45,171 nucleotides of DNA from Bacteroidaceae bacterium (GCA_017465905.1 JAFTVE010000022.1:1-45171), one strand, 5' to 3'; shown: positions 17,653 through 25,848, counted from the stretch's first letter. Translations and numbers: made by a program. The notes: generated by a model from the letters alone, not told the origin.

Positions 17653-18258
17653 TTATATCCATCCTTTTCCTTGGCGCACTATTTCCAGTTCGCCATCCAT
17701 GCAGTTGACGATGGTGCTCAGCTCGGTGCCGCCCTCGCCGCCGTCGATGATGAGGTCAACGCGCTCGCCGTACTTCTCGTCGATGAGTTCGGGCTGGGTC
17801 ATGTATTCAATATCCTCGTTTGCGGCAGTCTTCAAACTTGTCGAGAGTAGAGGAGCGCCCAATGCTTCGCATATCTCTCGTGCTATATTGTTGTCGGGGA
17901 TGCGTATGCCCACTTCCTTGCGGTTCTTGAATATCTTGGGCAGACGGTTTCCTGCAGGCAGGATGAAGGTGAATGGGCCAGGCAGCTGGTCACGCATGAT
18001 ACGGAAGGTGTCGTTGTCGATACGCACATATTCGCTTACGCTGCTGATGTCGTGTGCCACGACAGAGAGCAGGTGATGCTTGGTGTCGACTCCCTTGATT
18101 TCGCAAACACGCTCTATGGCCCGTTCTTTCAAGGCATGGCAGCCGATGGCGTATGTCGTGTCGGTGGGGTAGATGATGACGCCGCCGCTGTTCAGCACTT
18201 CGACGATGCGGTCGAGGTCGCGGCGCGAATTGTTCTTTTCGTAGAGTTTCAGTATCAT
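17653..18258 (-). CDS. Sua5/YciO/YrdC-family protein, YciO-like
   Basis: The 201-residue protein has the YrdC fold: YPTDTTYAIGC near residue 30, PGPFTFILPA near 95 and VGIRIPDN near 115. The KRxxK pattern of true threonylcarbamoyl-AMP synthases is not clear (the segment reads IKGVDTKHHLL), and LLSVVAHDISSVSEYV resembles YciO. It may therefore act in tRNA t6A formation or in an unknown YciO role. It is monocistronic and convergent with the efflux operon. A near-consensus -7 box (TAACTTTA on the minus strand, about 18280) lies upstream. Confidence 0.82.
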   Translation of the reverse strand: MILKLYEKNNSRRDLDRIVEVLNSGGVIIYPTDTTYAIGCHALKERAIERVCEIKGVDTKHHLLSVVAHDISSVSEYVRIDNDTFRIMRDQLPGPFTFILPAGNRLPKIFKNRKEVGIRIPDNNIAREICEALGAPLLSTSLKTAANEDIEYMTQPELIDEKYGERVDLIIDGGEGGTELSTIVNCMDGELEIVRQGKGWI

Positions 18259-18324
18259 GGTATGGACGATTTGGGCGTAAAGTTACATTTTTTTAATGTT
18301 AGATGAAACTTTTTTACCAAAATA

Positions 18325-18357
18325 TTTGGAAATGTCGGATTTTAAATGAAATCTTTG
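18325..18357 (+). promoter_or_regulatory. Promoter of the SPFH operon
   Basis: TTTG at 18325-18328 and AATCTTTG at 18350-18357 are separated by 21 bp; the -7 box differs from consensus in one base. The ATG at 18405 follows after about 48 bp. Confidence 0.55.
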
Positions 18358-18404
18358 TGATATCAAAATGATATTACTTGTTAAACCTCTAAATAATTAA
18401 GAAA

Positions 18405-19361
18405 ATGGAAACAAACGAAAGAGATTACAAAGGTTCTGTAGTGAATGGCTTCTTGGGATTGCTGATTAATTTGCTGATATTGGCAGCAGCTCCCTTGTGT
18501 TTTCTGGGTGCGGCAAACGATTATATCCCCGAGGTACTGGGTATTGTGGTTGGTATCGTGCTGTGTCTGGTATGGTTTATCCATCTCATCGGCTTCATGA
18601 CACTCGAGCCCAACGAGGCGCGCGTAATGGTGTTCTTCGGTAAGTACAAGGGTACCTTCCGCCGTGCAGGATTCTATTGGGTGAATCCCTTCCTGGACAA
18701 GAAAAAGGTATCGCTCCGCGCACGTAACCTGAATGCCGACCCCATCAAGGTGAATGACCTGACGGGTAACCCCATCATGATTGGCCTCGTATTGGTGTGG
18801 AAGCTGAAGGATACCTACAAGGCGCTGTTCGAGATTGACTCACAGACGATGGCCATGGCAGGTGCTACCACAACGGCCGGTGCGGTGGCAGGACGTATGA
18901 AGGCGTTTGAGAACTTCGTGAAGGTGCAGAGCGATGCTGCTCTCCGTCAGGTAGCTGGCCGCTACGCTTACGATGACACCGACACGTCGACTGGCGAACA
19001 GCTCACCCTGCGCTCCAATGCCGATGAAATCAACCTGCAACTGGTGCAGCAGCTCAACGAGCGCCTCTCGATGGCAGGCATCGAGGTGGTGGAAGCACGT
19101 ATCAACTACCTCGCCTATGCTCCCGAGATTGCAGCCATCATGCTCAAGCGTCAGCAGGCAAGCGCCATCATCACTGCCCGTGAGAAGATTGTGGAGGGTG
19201 CCGTGTCGATGGTGAAGCTCGCGCTTGACAAGCTCTCTTCAGAGGCTATCGTAGACCTCGACGAGGAGAAGAAGGCGGCCATGGTGAGCAATCTGCTGGT
19301 AGTGCTCTGCGCCGACGAGCCTGCGCAGCCAGTGATTAATTCGGGTACGTTGAATCATTGA
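18405..19361 (+). CDS. SPFH/band 7 membrane protein
   Basis: The 318-residue protein has two N-terminal membrane helices (about 13-33 and 42-66) followed by an SPFH domain (LEPNEARVMVFFGKYKGTFRRAG...). The helical part ends with KRQQASAIITAREKIVEGAVSMV, typical of stomatin/flotillin-like proteins. Such proteins form ring or cage assemblies on the membrane. Here it is followed by a ribbon-helix-helix protein and a PH-like membrane protein, a neighbourhood I recall from other Bacteroidales. The 221-bp gap to the next gene is bounded by complementary repeat arms. Confidence 0.87.
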   Translation: METNERDYKGSVVNGFLGLLINLLILAAAPLCFLGAANDYIPEVLGIVVGIVLCLVWFIHLIGFMTLEPNEARVMVFFGKYKGTFRRAGFYWVNPFLDKKKVSLRARNLNADPIKVNDLTGNPIMIGLVLVWKLKDTYKALFEIDSQTMAMAGATTTAGAVAGRMKAFENFVKVQSDAALRQVAGRYAYDDTDTSTGEQLTLRSNADEINLQLVQQLNERLSMAGIEVVEARINYLAYAPEIAAIMLKRQQASAIITAREKIVEGAVSMVKLALDKLSSEAIVDLDEEKKAAMVSNLLVVLCADEPAQPVINSGTLNH

Positions 19362-19369
19362 TATAAGAT

Positions 19370-19572
19370 GGAGGTAAGTGGAGTAAAAAGGAGTTAAATG
19401 GAGATAAAGGCCAATAGTTCTATACGCGTGATAGTACATTTTACTTCGTTGATACCGCGATAGTTCGGCATAGCTTACAAGCAATCTTTACTCTCGCATA
19501 ATTGCAGTATTGGCATTTAACTTCTTCACGTAGCGAAGCGGAGTGATATCTCCCTTTAACTCCTTTAACTCC
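19370..19572. repeat. Inverted 9-10 bp repeat arms bounding an intergenic gap
   Basis: The left arm 19370-19409 has four 10-bp units beginning GGAG (GGAGTTAAAT, GGAGATAAAG), 8 bp after the SPFH stop. The right arm 19550-19572 has units CTCCCTTTAA and CTCCTTTAA, ending 10 bp before the next start. The arms are complementary and could pair over about 140 nt of unremarkable sequence. Confidence 0.75.
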
Positions 19573-19582
19573 ATGAATTGTT

Positions 19583-19765
19583 ATGGCCGAAAAAGACAAT
19601 AAAACCAAGAGTTTCGTTCTGCGCGTAGACGCCGAGACGATGGCTGCCATTGAAAAGTGGGCAGCCGATGAGTTCCGCTCTACCAATGGGCAGCTGCAAT
19701 GGATTATTGCCGAAGCATTGAAGAAGAGCGGACGGATGAAGAAGAAGAAAGGAGAAGCCTTATGA
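19583..19765 (+). CDS. Arc-family ribbon-helix-helix DNA-binding protein
   Basis: This 60-residue protein reads KSFVLRVDAETMAAIEKWA, then a second helix with NGQLQWIIAEALKKSG, which is the Arc/MetJ ribbon-helix-helix plan (beta strand FVLRVD, helix, turn, helix). The tail is lysine-rich. It could repress its own operon or bind elsewhere. Its last codons overlap the start of the next gene by 4 bp (ATGA), so the two are translationally coupled. Confidence 0.85.
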   Translation: MAEKDNKTKSFVLRVDAETMAAIEKWAADEFRSTNGQLQWIIAEALKKSGRMKKKKGEAL

Positions 19766-20244
19766 TTTACCGATTTCGGAAGCAGAAGGGACTGATTGTC
19801 TCGTCTATATTTGGTGTTCTTGTTTTGTGGGGAACATTCCTCTATATCGCTTTGTGGGGAAATGCGCCGATAGGTGGACTCATTGCTATAGGCTTGCTGT
19901 TCTCATTAATTATTGTCATCGGGTTGCGTACACCGCGCTATTTCTATATAGAGGAAGACCTCATTATTGTAAAGTTGTACCTTGGCCGCAAAGTTCTTAC
20001 GGATATAGCATCGGTGCGTAGTATATCGATGGATGAATTGGCCGGTAGCTTTCGCTTGATGGGCAATAATGGACTCCTCGGATATACGGGCTGGTATCGC
20101 AAGAAGGGGCTAGGAACATACTATCTGATGGTAGTAAATTGGAAAGAACTGGCTTTGGTGACTCTAGCCAATGGCAAGCAGTATGTGATAAACTATCCGC
20201 AAGAACTCCTTGAAAACAAGCAAGAGAATAGAAATTTTGCATAG
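19762..20244 (+). CDS. Small membrane protein with a bacterial PH-like domain
   Basis: The 160-residue protein has two membrane helices (about 11-30 and 36-56) and a C-terminal beta-rich domain (FYIEEDLIIVKLYLGRKVLTDIASVRSI...ALVTLANGKQYVINY) that resembles a bacterial PH domain. The start is the ATG that overlaps the upstream stop. The function is unknown. Coupling to the ribbon-helix-helix gene and position behind an SPFH gene suggest one membrane-associated module. Confidence 0.7.
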   Translation: MIYRFRKQKGLIVSSIFGVLVLWGTFLYIALWGNAPIGGLIAIGLLFSLIIVIGLRTPRYFYIEEDLIIVKLYLGRKVLTDIASVRSISMDELAGSFRLMGNNGLLGYTGWYRKKGLGTYYLMVVNWKELALVTLANGKQYVINYPQELLENKQENRNFA

Positions 20245-20258
20245 CTTTGTGTGATTTT

Positions 20259-20338
20259 CTACCTGCAAGCAGAAATCTTTCTGCCTGCAAGTAGAATATA
20301 TTATGCTTGCAGCAGGAAAGCATTCTACTTGCAGGGAG
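20259..20338. repeat. 22-bp-period palindrome array A (TGCA core)
   Basis: Four 14-bp imperfect palindromes, at 20259-20272, 20281-20294, 20303-20316 and 20325-20338, are separated by exactly 8 bp. Each has the form CTxCyTGCAzGxAG, with TGCA at 20264, 20286, 20308 and 20330. The array fills the gap between the PH-like gene and the acyltransferase. It has the same geometry as arrays at 30680 and 44932 but a different palindrome. Confidence 0.85.
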
Positions 20339-20403
20339 AAATAAGAATGGAAAAAGAGATTTTGAAGTGAGATTGGCAACTAATGCTTTAGGTGATATTT
20401 GCT

Positions 20404-21588
20404 ATGGGAACAACGGACAATAGGCAACGCTATTACTTTATCGACAATCTGCGCTGGGTGACCGTGGTGCTGGTGCTCATCTACCACGTGTTCTACAACT
20501 TCAATGCGCAGGGAGTCTTTGGCGGCATCGGTGGCTTTGCCGAGCATCAGTGGCAGGATGTGGTGGGTACGGTGCTCTATCCGTGGTTCATGACCTTGAT
20601 GTTCCTGCTTGCAGGCATGTCGAGCCGCTATGCCTTGCAGCATCGTACGGCGCGGGAGTTTCGCCGAGAGCGTACACGTAAGTTGCTCGTGCCCTCCACG
20701 CTTGGTCTGCTCGTCTTTGGTTGGGTGTTGGGCTTCGTCAACATGAAAGCAGGCGGTGGAGTGCTGCCCGAGGAGGTGCCTGGCGTGGTGAAGTTCCTGA
20801 TTGGTGTGATAAGCGGAACGGGTCCCTTGTGGTTTATCCAAGACCTTTATGTGTTCTCGCTATTGCTGCTTGTGGTGCGCAAGGCGTTGGATGTCGATAG
20901 GGTGGAGGCGTGGCTGGCTCGGTGCTCAAAAAGGGAGATATGGCTTGTGCTCTTTGCCTTCCTCCTTCTGTTGGGACTTTTGGCTCAGACACAGCTTGAC
21001 GAGGTGGAAACATTTGGTGGCCTCTTGAATTTGTACCGCCCCATCTACTACTTTAGCGTTTTCCTCGTGGGCTACTACATCTTCTCTTCGGAGCGCATAC
21101 ACGACTTTTTGGCTCGTGAGCGCTTTGTGTTAGGCATGACGGCTATCATATGGTGCGTATACTTCTGTGTGCGCTACTATGGGGAGGATTACACCGCTCC
21201 CGCCGTGTTGCAGGGTTTCCCGTGCGGCATTTATTGCTGGTCAATGACGTTGACGCTCATCGGACTCTTCAAACACCGTTGCGACTGCACCACACCCTTC
21301 TCGCAGTACATGACGCGCAGCAGCTACGGACTCTATATCGTGCATATGACCGTGTGTACCTCCGCTTGTCTGTGGCTCAAGTCCACCGCACTGCCTGTGT
21401 GGAGCATCTACTGCCTTGCCCTCATTGCCACCTTTGCCGGCTCGGTGCTGTTGTGGGAGGTGCTGCGCAGGATACCATTTATACGGTGGTGCGTGTTTGG
21501 GATAGGGAGAGAGGGGCCTCACCCTACCCCTCTCCCAAGGAGAGGGAACTCAGACATCTTGGCTAATAGTCAAATAACCCAATTGTAA
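20404..21588 (+). CDS. Membrane acyltransferase, Acyltransferase_3 family
   Basis: The 394-residue protein begins YYFIDNLRWVTVVLVLIYHVFYNF, the typical first helix with a conserved His of Acyltransferase_3 proteins, and has about ten membrane helices ending near residue 360. Such enzymes O-acetylate sugars, lipids or peptides at the membrane; the substrate is unknown. The chosen ATG (20404) follows a near -7 box (GATATTTG, 20394-20401). The last roughly 25 residues (GREGPHPTPLPRRGNS...) are encoded by a G/C-rich dispersed repeat and are unlikely to be functional. Confidence 0.85.
   Translation: MGTTDNRQRYYFIDNLRWVTVVLVLIYHVFYNFNAQGVFGGIGGFAEHQWQDVVGTVLYPWFMTLMFLLAGMSSRYALQHRTAREFRRERTRKLLVPSTLGLLVFGWVLGFVNMKAGGGVLPEEVPGVVKFLIGVISGTGPLWFIQDLYVFSLLLLVVRKALDVDRVEAWLARCSKREIWLVLFAFLLLLGLLAQTQLDEVETFGGLLNLYRPIYYFSVFLVGYYIFSSERIHDFLARERFVLGMTAIIWCVYFCVRYYGEDYTAPAVLQGFPCGIYCWSMTLTLIGLFKHRCDCTTPFSQYMTRSSYGLYIVHMTVCTSACLWLKSTALPVWSIYCLALIATFAGSVLLWEVLRRIPFIRWCVFGIGREGPHPTPLPRRGNSDILANSQITQL
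21504..21549. repeat. Dispersed GC-rich repeat at the acyltransferase 3' end
   Basis: The stretch GGGAGAGAGGGGCCTCACCC followed by TACCCCTCTCCCAAGGAGAGGG contains a CCCTCTCC/GGAGAGGG stem. Sequences of this type, giving PHPNPLP-like translations, recur in many bacterial genomes. It replaces or extends the gene's C-terminus. Confidence 0.65.
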
Positions 21589-21592
21589 ATCA

Positions 21593-21620
21593 ATAGTAAA
21601 TAGTAAATTGTCAAATTGTA
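21593..21620 (+). repeat. Heptamer repeat between acyltransferase and protease genes
   Basis: Units ATAGTAA, ATAGTAA, ATTGTCA and AATTGTA run through the 42-bp gap and end 10 bp before the next ATG. Less regular copies extend leftwards to about 21572, into the acyltransferase 3' end. Confidence 0.7.
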
Positions 21621-21630
21621 AATATCTATT

Positions 21631-22533
21631 ATGACACAATCAACCAACAAACAGGAGTTTCGCCGCATCTGGCTCTTTCTCCTCATCACTTTCACGATGA
21701 CTTTTGCCTGGACTATCGGGCTTATCTGGCCCCGTGTGCTTGGACGCGATGCTGCTACACTCACTGCCGAGGAGACACTCATCAATACCGCACTCACTGC
21801 CGTGCTGATGTTCTTCCCTGCCATCGGTGTGCTCATCACCCGACTGATTACTCGCGAGGGATTCAAGAACTCCATGCTGCGCCTCAACCTGAAGGGCAAC
21901 GTGCGCTACTACCTCATCGGCTGGTTCGGCCCCTTCGTACTGACCGTCATCGGTTCGGTGCTCTACTACCTTATCTTCCCCTCGGAGTTTACGCTCTCGT
22001 CCTATTATGCTCAGATGGCTACGTTGCCTGTTTCTGTGAAGACATTTTGGATAGTGCAACTGCTGCTGATGCTCGTGGCTCCGCTGCTCAACCTCGTCGC
22101 TTGCTTTGGCGAAGAGTGGGGTTGGCGTGGATACCTGTTGCCCAAGGTAGCCAGTCGCATGAAGTTTCTGCCCACGGTGCTCGTTACGGGACTTATCTGG
22201 GGCGTATGGCATGCACCCATCATTGCTGCGGGACACAACTATGGTATGGACTATCCCGGCTATCCGTTTGCGGGAATCGTGGCCATGTGTCTGCTATGTA
22301 TCGTGTTAGGAACACTATTCTCCTATATCACCCTGAAGACCAAGAGCTGCTGGCCTGCCGTGTTTGCCCATGGCATGATGAATGGCACCGCCTCTATCGG
22401 CGTCATCTTCCTTGCCGACCCTATGGCCTACGACCGCTTCGTAGGGCCTGTGCCTACAGGCATCATCGGTGCTGCAGCCTATATCGTGGTGGCGGTATGG
22501 ATAGTGTGGAAAATGCGTAAGGAGGAAAAATAA
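21631..22533 (+). CDS. CPBP-family intramembrane glutamic endopeptidase
   Basis: The 300-residue membrane protein shows the three CPBP/Abi motifs: GEEWGWRGYLLP (about 158-169), GVWHAP (about 190-195) and FAHGMMNG (about 243-250). About eight membrane helices are visible. Members cleave prenylated or other membrane proteins, or protect against bacteriocins; the substrate is unknown. A terminator follows directly, shared with miaA. Confidence 0.88.
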   Translation: MTQSTNKQEFRRIWLFLLITFTMTFAWTIGLIWPRVLGRDAATLTAEETLINTALTAVLMFFPAIGVLITRLITREGFKNSMLRLNLKGNVRYYLIGWFGPFVLTVIGSVLYYLIFPSEFTLSSYYAQMATLPVSVKTFWIVQLLLMLVAPLLNLVACFGEEWGWRGYLLPKVASRMKFLPTVLVTGLIWGVWHAPIIAAGHNYGMDYPGYPFAGIVAMCLLCIVLGTLFSYITLKTKSCWPAVFAHGMMNGTASIGVIFLADPMAYDRFVGPVPTGIIGAAAYIVVAVWIVWKMRKEEK

Positions 22534-22540
22534 AATGAAT

Positions 22541-22569
22541 GAGGGTGCCACTTGGCATCCTCTTTTTTT
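22541..22569 (+). terminator. Rho-independent terminator after the CPBP gene
   Basis: GAGGGTGCCA, loop CT, TGGCATCCTC and a run of seven T form a classic terminator, overlapping the miaA stop codon on the other strand. Confidence 0.9.
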
Positions 22570-23470
22570 ATAGCTGACTATCCAGATAGGCTATTATGTC
22601 CTCGTTGTCATCGGGATGGAACCACTGGATGCTATCGTCGCGGCGGAACCATGTCATCTGCTTGCGCGAATAGATGCGACTGTTCTGCTTAATCTTCTCA
22701 ATGGCAAACTCCAGCGTGCAGTCCCCGTCGAAGTGGGCAAACAGCTCCTTGTAGCCTACGGTGTTGAGTGAGTTGAGTTGACGGTGGGGATATACGCTAC
22801 GTGCCTCTTCGACAAGGCCGTCGGCCACCATTTGGTCTACTCGGCGATTGATGCGGTCGTACAGTTCCTCGCGTTCGCGGCGTAGACCAATCTTGACGAT
22901 GCGGAAGGGACGCTCCTTGGCTGTGCGTGTGCGGAAAGAGGTATAGGTGCGCCCCGTCATATAGCATATCTCGAGAGCGTGGATGACACGCTTGGGATTC
23001 TTCAGGTCTACGATGCGGTAGTACTCGGGGTCGAGCAGGCGCAGTTCATTGACCAAGGGCTCCAGTCCCTCCTGTTCGTAGCGGTCGAGCAGCGTACGGC
23101 GTGTGATGTCGTCCACGGTGGGAATATCATCAATACCTTTGCATACGGCATCGATATACATCATGCTTCCGCCCGTAAGCAATAGAGTGTCGTGTGAGTG
23201 GAATAGCTCTTCGGTGAGTTTCAATACGTCAATCTCGTATTGTGCTGCGCTGTAGTAGTCCGTCAGGTGATGTGTGCCTATGAAGTAATGCTTTACCCGC
23301 TCCTGCTCCTCCTTCGTTGGTGCTGCTGTTCCGATAGGAATTTCGGCATATAATTGACGCGAATCGGCCGAAAGGATAGGAGAACCTAACCGTTCGGCCA
23401 ATGCAAAACTCAGTGCCGTTTTTCCTACACCTGTAGGGCCAAGGAGCACGACTAAAGTCTTATCTTTCAC
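22568..23470 (-). CDS. miaA: tRNA dimethylallyltransferase
   Basis: The 300-residue enzyme adds the dimethylallyl group to A37 of tRNAs reading UNN codons. The P-loop GPTGVGKT (11-18), [34 protein letters not shown] and the tRNA-binding [16 protein letters not shown] are present, as is the C-terminal KQMTWFR. Length is normal. It is the last gene of the lpxD-lpxC-lpxA-x-miaA run, as in other Bacteroidales. Confidence 0.96.
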   Translation of the reverse strand: MKDKTLVVLLGPTGVGKTALSFALAERLGSPILSADSRQLYAEIPIGTAAPTKEEQERVKHYFIGTHHLTDYYSAAQYEIDVLKLTEELFHSHDTLLLTGGSMMYIDAVCKGIDDIPTVDDITRRTLLDRYEQEGLEPLVNELRLLDPEYYRIVDLKNPKRVIHALEICYMTGRTYTSFRTRTAKERPFRIVKIGLRREREELYDRINRRVDQMVADGLVEEARSVYPHRQLNSLNTVGYKELFAHFDGDCTLEFAIEKIKQNSRIYSRKQMTWFRRDDSIQWFHPDDNEDIIAYLDSQL

Positions 23471-23484
23471 TCTTTATGCTTTGC

Positions 23485-24039
23485 TTAATAGAGTATGCTA
23501 TCGTCAAAGTCGGCCGGAGAGCCCATATCGAAGCCGTCGGGGTCAATCTCGTCAAGGTCGAAGTCCTCATCGTCGCCGAAGCTGTCGTCGAGCGCTGTGG
23601 TGCTCACCTGCGCAGCCATCAGCTGGTCGAAGTCGAGCAATTGCTGTGGAGCCTCACCCGTCTGCTTGGTGCATACGGCTTCGTCGAGATTCTTGCCTGT
23701 GATTATTTCGGTAAGCTCAATGAAGAAGGCGCGGTCGGCCAGCGGGTCGAAGATGTAGAGCAAGTGCTGCTTCTCCTCCTCGAGGAGTTCGCTCAGCGGA
23801 GTCTCTTCCATAATCCAGCTATCCACATCTGAACTGGTGCCCATATCTTCCAATGTGACTTCGGTCTCCTTCTCCCAATTGTCATCGCATACGAAGAATG
23901 AGGTCATCTGGTCGTTAGGATAACCTACTGACTTCAGAATGGCATTGTGGAAATCAAGGAATGTGGCGTCAGAGTCAATCTGGATCTCTCTGCGGAAGTT
24001 GTCAATCTCGTCAGAGATAATGGTGAAGCGGTATACCAT
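23485..24039 (-). CDS. pRiA4b ORF-3-like (IS1096 TnpR-like) protein
   Basis: The 184-residue protein begins VYRFTIISDEIDNFRREIQIDSDATFLDFHNAI and continues with SFFVCDDNWEKETEV, the layout of the plasmid pRiA4b ORF-3 / IS1096 passenger TnpR family. The C-terminal third is very acidic (DDSFGDDEDFDLDEIDPDGFD). Despite the family name it lies in a housekeeping operon between lpxA and miaA and is not part of an insertion sequence. Its function is unknown. Confidence 0.8.
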   Translation of the reverse strand: MVYRFTIISDEIDNFRREIQIDSDATFLDFHNAILKSVGYPNDQMTSFFVCDDNWEKETEVTLEDMGTSSDVDSWIMEETPLSELLEEEKQHLLYIFDPLADRAFFIELTEIITGKNLDEAVCTKQTGEAPQQLLDFDQLMAAQVSTTALDDSFGDDEDFDLDEIDPDGFDMGSPADFDDSILY

Positions 24040-24047
24040 ATATGATG

Positions 24048-24081
24048 AGTTTTTTAGTTCTTAAGTTTTTGAGTTTATAAG
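24048..24081. repeat. Degenerate 7-9 bp repeat between lpxA and the next gene
   Basis: Loose copies of AGTTTTTT, AGTTCTT, AAGTTTTTG, AGTTTAT and AAGTTAT fill the short gap from the lpxA stop to the following start. The stretch resembles the heptamer junction repeats elsewhere but is less regular. Confidence 0.45.
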
Positions 24082-24864
24082 TTATCCTTCGTATCTGATG
24101 ATGCCTCGTTTGGCTCCTTCGATGAACGAAATGATGTATTCTATCTCGGGAGTCATCTCCATCTCTTCCTTGATGCGTTCAATGGCCATTGTGGTGTTGA
24201 GGCCGCTCTGGTAGATGATGCGATAGGCTTGGTGTATAGCATCGATTTGCTCATTGGTGAAGCCGCGACGACGCAAGCCGATAAGGTTTACGCCACAGTA
24301 TGAAATGGGCTCACGGGCAGCGATGATGTAAGGAGGAATCTCCTTGCTGCTCTTGCAACCACCTTGTACCATGACATAGCTTCCGATGCGGCAGAACTGG
24401 TGTACGAGCACCGTAGAGCTCAGGATAGCATAGTCGTCAACGATTACTTCACCAGCCAGCTTGGTCTGGTTGCCGATGATACAGCCGTTGCCTACGATGG
24501 TGTCGTGGGCAACGTGTACGCCCTCCATCAGCAGGTTGCCATTGCCTACTATCGTCTTTCCCTTGGCTGCGGTACCGCGGTTGATGGTCACATTCTCGCG
24601 GATGGTGTTGTTATCGCCCACCTCGGCTGTAGTCTCCTCGCCACGGAACTTGAGGTCCTGCGGTATGGCACCGATGACTGCTCCGGGGAAGATGGTGTTG
24701 CCATTTCCGATGCGCGAGCCATAGAGGATGTTGGCATTGGGCATGATGACGTTGTTGTCGCCTATCACCACATTGCGGTCAATGTATACGAAGGGACCAA
24801 TCTCCACGTTCTCGCCAATGACGGCTTCGGGGTGGATATATGCTAATGGACTAATCTTGCTCAT
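24082..24864 (-). CDS. lpxA: UDP-N-acetylglucosamine acyltransferase
   Basis: The 260-residue enzyme catalyses the first acylation step of lipid A synthesis in the cytoplasm. It is a left-handed beta-helix of hexapeptide repeats (VIGENVEIGPFVYIDRNV, GNGNTIFPGAVIG), with a catalytic His in GVHVAHDTIVG and the C-terminal helical domain YRIIYQSGLNTTMAIERI. Length and order are normal. A hairpin lies in the 67-bp gap to lpxC. Confidence 0.95.
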   Translation of the reverse strand: MSKISPLAYIHPEAVIGENVEIGPFVYIDRNVVIGDNNVIMPNANILYGSRIGNGNTIFPGAVIGAIPQDLKFRGEETTAEVGDNNTIRENVTINRGTAAKGKTIVGNGNLLMEGVHVAHDTIVGNGCIIGNQTKLAGEVIVDDYAILSSTVLVHQFCRIGSYVMVQGGCKSSKEIPPYIIAAREPISYCGVNLIGLRRRGFTNEQIDAIHQAYRIIYQSGLNTTMAIERIKEEMEMTPEIEYIISFIEGAKRGIIRYEG

Positions 24865-24900
24865 ATCTATTGATGTGTTTAGTTCTTATATATAAATATA

Positions 24901-24923
24901 GGTATAGGAGCGGCTCCTATACC
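24901..24923. terminator. Hairpin between lpxC and lpxA
   Basis: GGTATAGGAGC and GCTCCTATACC form an 11-bp perfect inverted repeat with one base between, 8 bp after the lpxC stop (minus strand). There is no clear T-run, so it may be an attenuator or processing site rather than a full terminator. It lies where the FabZ domain would normally continue. Confidence 0.6.
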
Positions 24924-24931
24924 TTCTCTGT

Positions 24932-25840
24932 TTATTTCATTCTCTCTCTCAGCAGGCGGGCAAACTGGTTGTTCACTCTGTGCCCGGGGCGGTTGGCCAC
25001 GATGTAGCCTTTGATGGGACGTCCTAGGAGCGACATGTCGCCTATGATGTCGAGCAGTTTATGTCGCGCCGGCTCATTTTCCCATACCAAGGGGCGGTGG
25101 TTGATATAGCCCAGCTTTTTCGCATCCATATGTGGAACTTTCATTACATCGGCCAAGCGGTCGTAACGCTCTTGCGACATCTCACGTTCGTAGATAACGA
25201 TGGAGTTGTCGAGGTCGCCCCCCTTGATGAGGCCTGCTGCAAGCAGCGGTTCCACGTCGCGTACGAACACGAAGGTGCGGCTCGATGCAATCTCTTTCGG
25301 GAAATCCTCCATGTGCATCAGTACAGCTCGTTGGTTGCAGATGATGCTTGAGTCGAACGAAACGAGTACGTTCACCGCAAACTCCTCGGCAGGCATGATC
25401 ATGAGTGATGAGCCGCTCTTCTCGTCGTGATATTCGATGGTTTCTGTCACTACGAAATAGTTCTTCTCGGCTTCCTGCTCCACAATGCCTACTCGCTGTA
25501 TGTTGTCGACATACAGTTTGGCACTACCTTCGAGAATCGGGAACTCGGGACCGTTGACCTTGATGAGGCAGTTGTCGATGCCGAGTGCATAGAGTGCCGA
25601 TAGGCCATGCTCTACGGTGCTGACGCGCTCAGTGCCGTTTGAGAGCACGGTGCCGCGCTGTGTCTCGTTGACGTTTTCGGCCAGTGCCTCAATGATGGGC
25701 TCTCCCTCCACGTCGATGCGTTGTATCTTATATCCAAAGTTCTCCGGTGCAGGGTTGAACTCCACGGTGAGGTTGAGTCCCGTGTGCAGTCCCTTTCCGG
25801 ACAATGAAAAACTCTCTTTTATCGTGCGTTGTTTTGCCAT
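24932..25840 (-). CDS. lpxC: UDP-3-O-acyl-GlcNAc deacetylase without the fused FabZ domain
   Basis: The 302-residue zinc deacetylase makes the committed step of lipid A synthesis. Zinc ligands are visible as the His of STVEHGL (about 79), and the His and Asp of ARHKLLDIIGD (about 238 and 242). The catalytic His is in NRPGHRVNNQFA (about 265). In Bacteroidota LpxC is usually fused to a C-terminal FabZ dehydratase, giving about 460 residues. Here the frame stops at RLLRERMK, just where the linker should start, so the length equals that of Proteobacterial LpxC. No FabZ-like sequence follows in any nearby frame that I could see. The gene starts 8 bp after lpxD ends. Confidence 0.94.
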   Translation of the reverse strand: MAKQRTIKESFSLSGKGLHTGLNLTVEFNPAPENFGYKIQRIDVEGEPIIEALAENVNETQRGTVLSNGTERVSTVEHGLSALYALGIDNCLIKVNGPEFPILEGSAKLYVDNIQRVGIVEQEAEKNYFVVTETIEYHDEKSGSSLMIMPAEEFAVNVLVSFDSSIICNQRAVLMHMEDFPKEIASSRTFVFVRDVEPLLAAGLIKGGDLDNSIVIYEREMSQERYDRLADVMKVPHMDAKKLGYINHRPLVWENEPARHKLLDIIGDMSLLGRPIKGYIVANRPGHRVNNQFARLLRERMK

Positions 25841-25848
25841 ATCTTGTT

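Noticed and set aside
23485-24039. Transposon gene, because the family is named after IS1096
   Set aside because: It lies in the lpx-miaA operon with no inverted repeats or transposase, so it is treated as an ordinary cellular gene.
24901-24923. Strong terminator splitting the lpx operon
   Set aside because: The stem is perfect but no T-run follows on the minus strand and lpxA has no obvious own promoter, so full termination is doubtful; it is listed only as a hairpin of moderate confidence.
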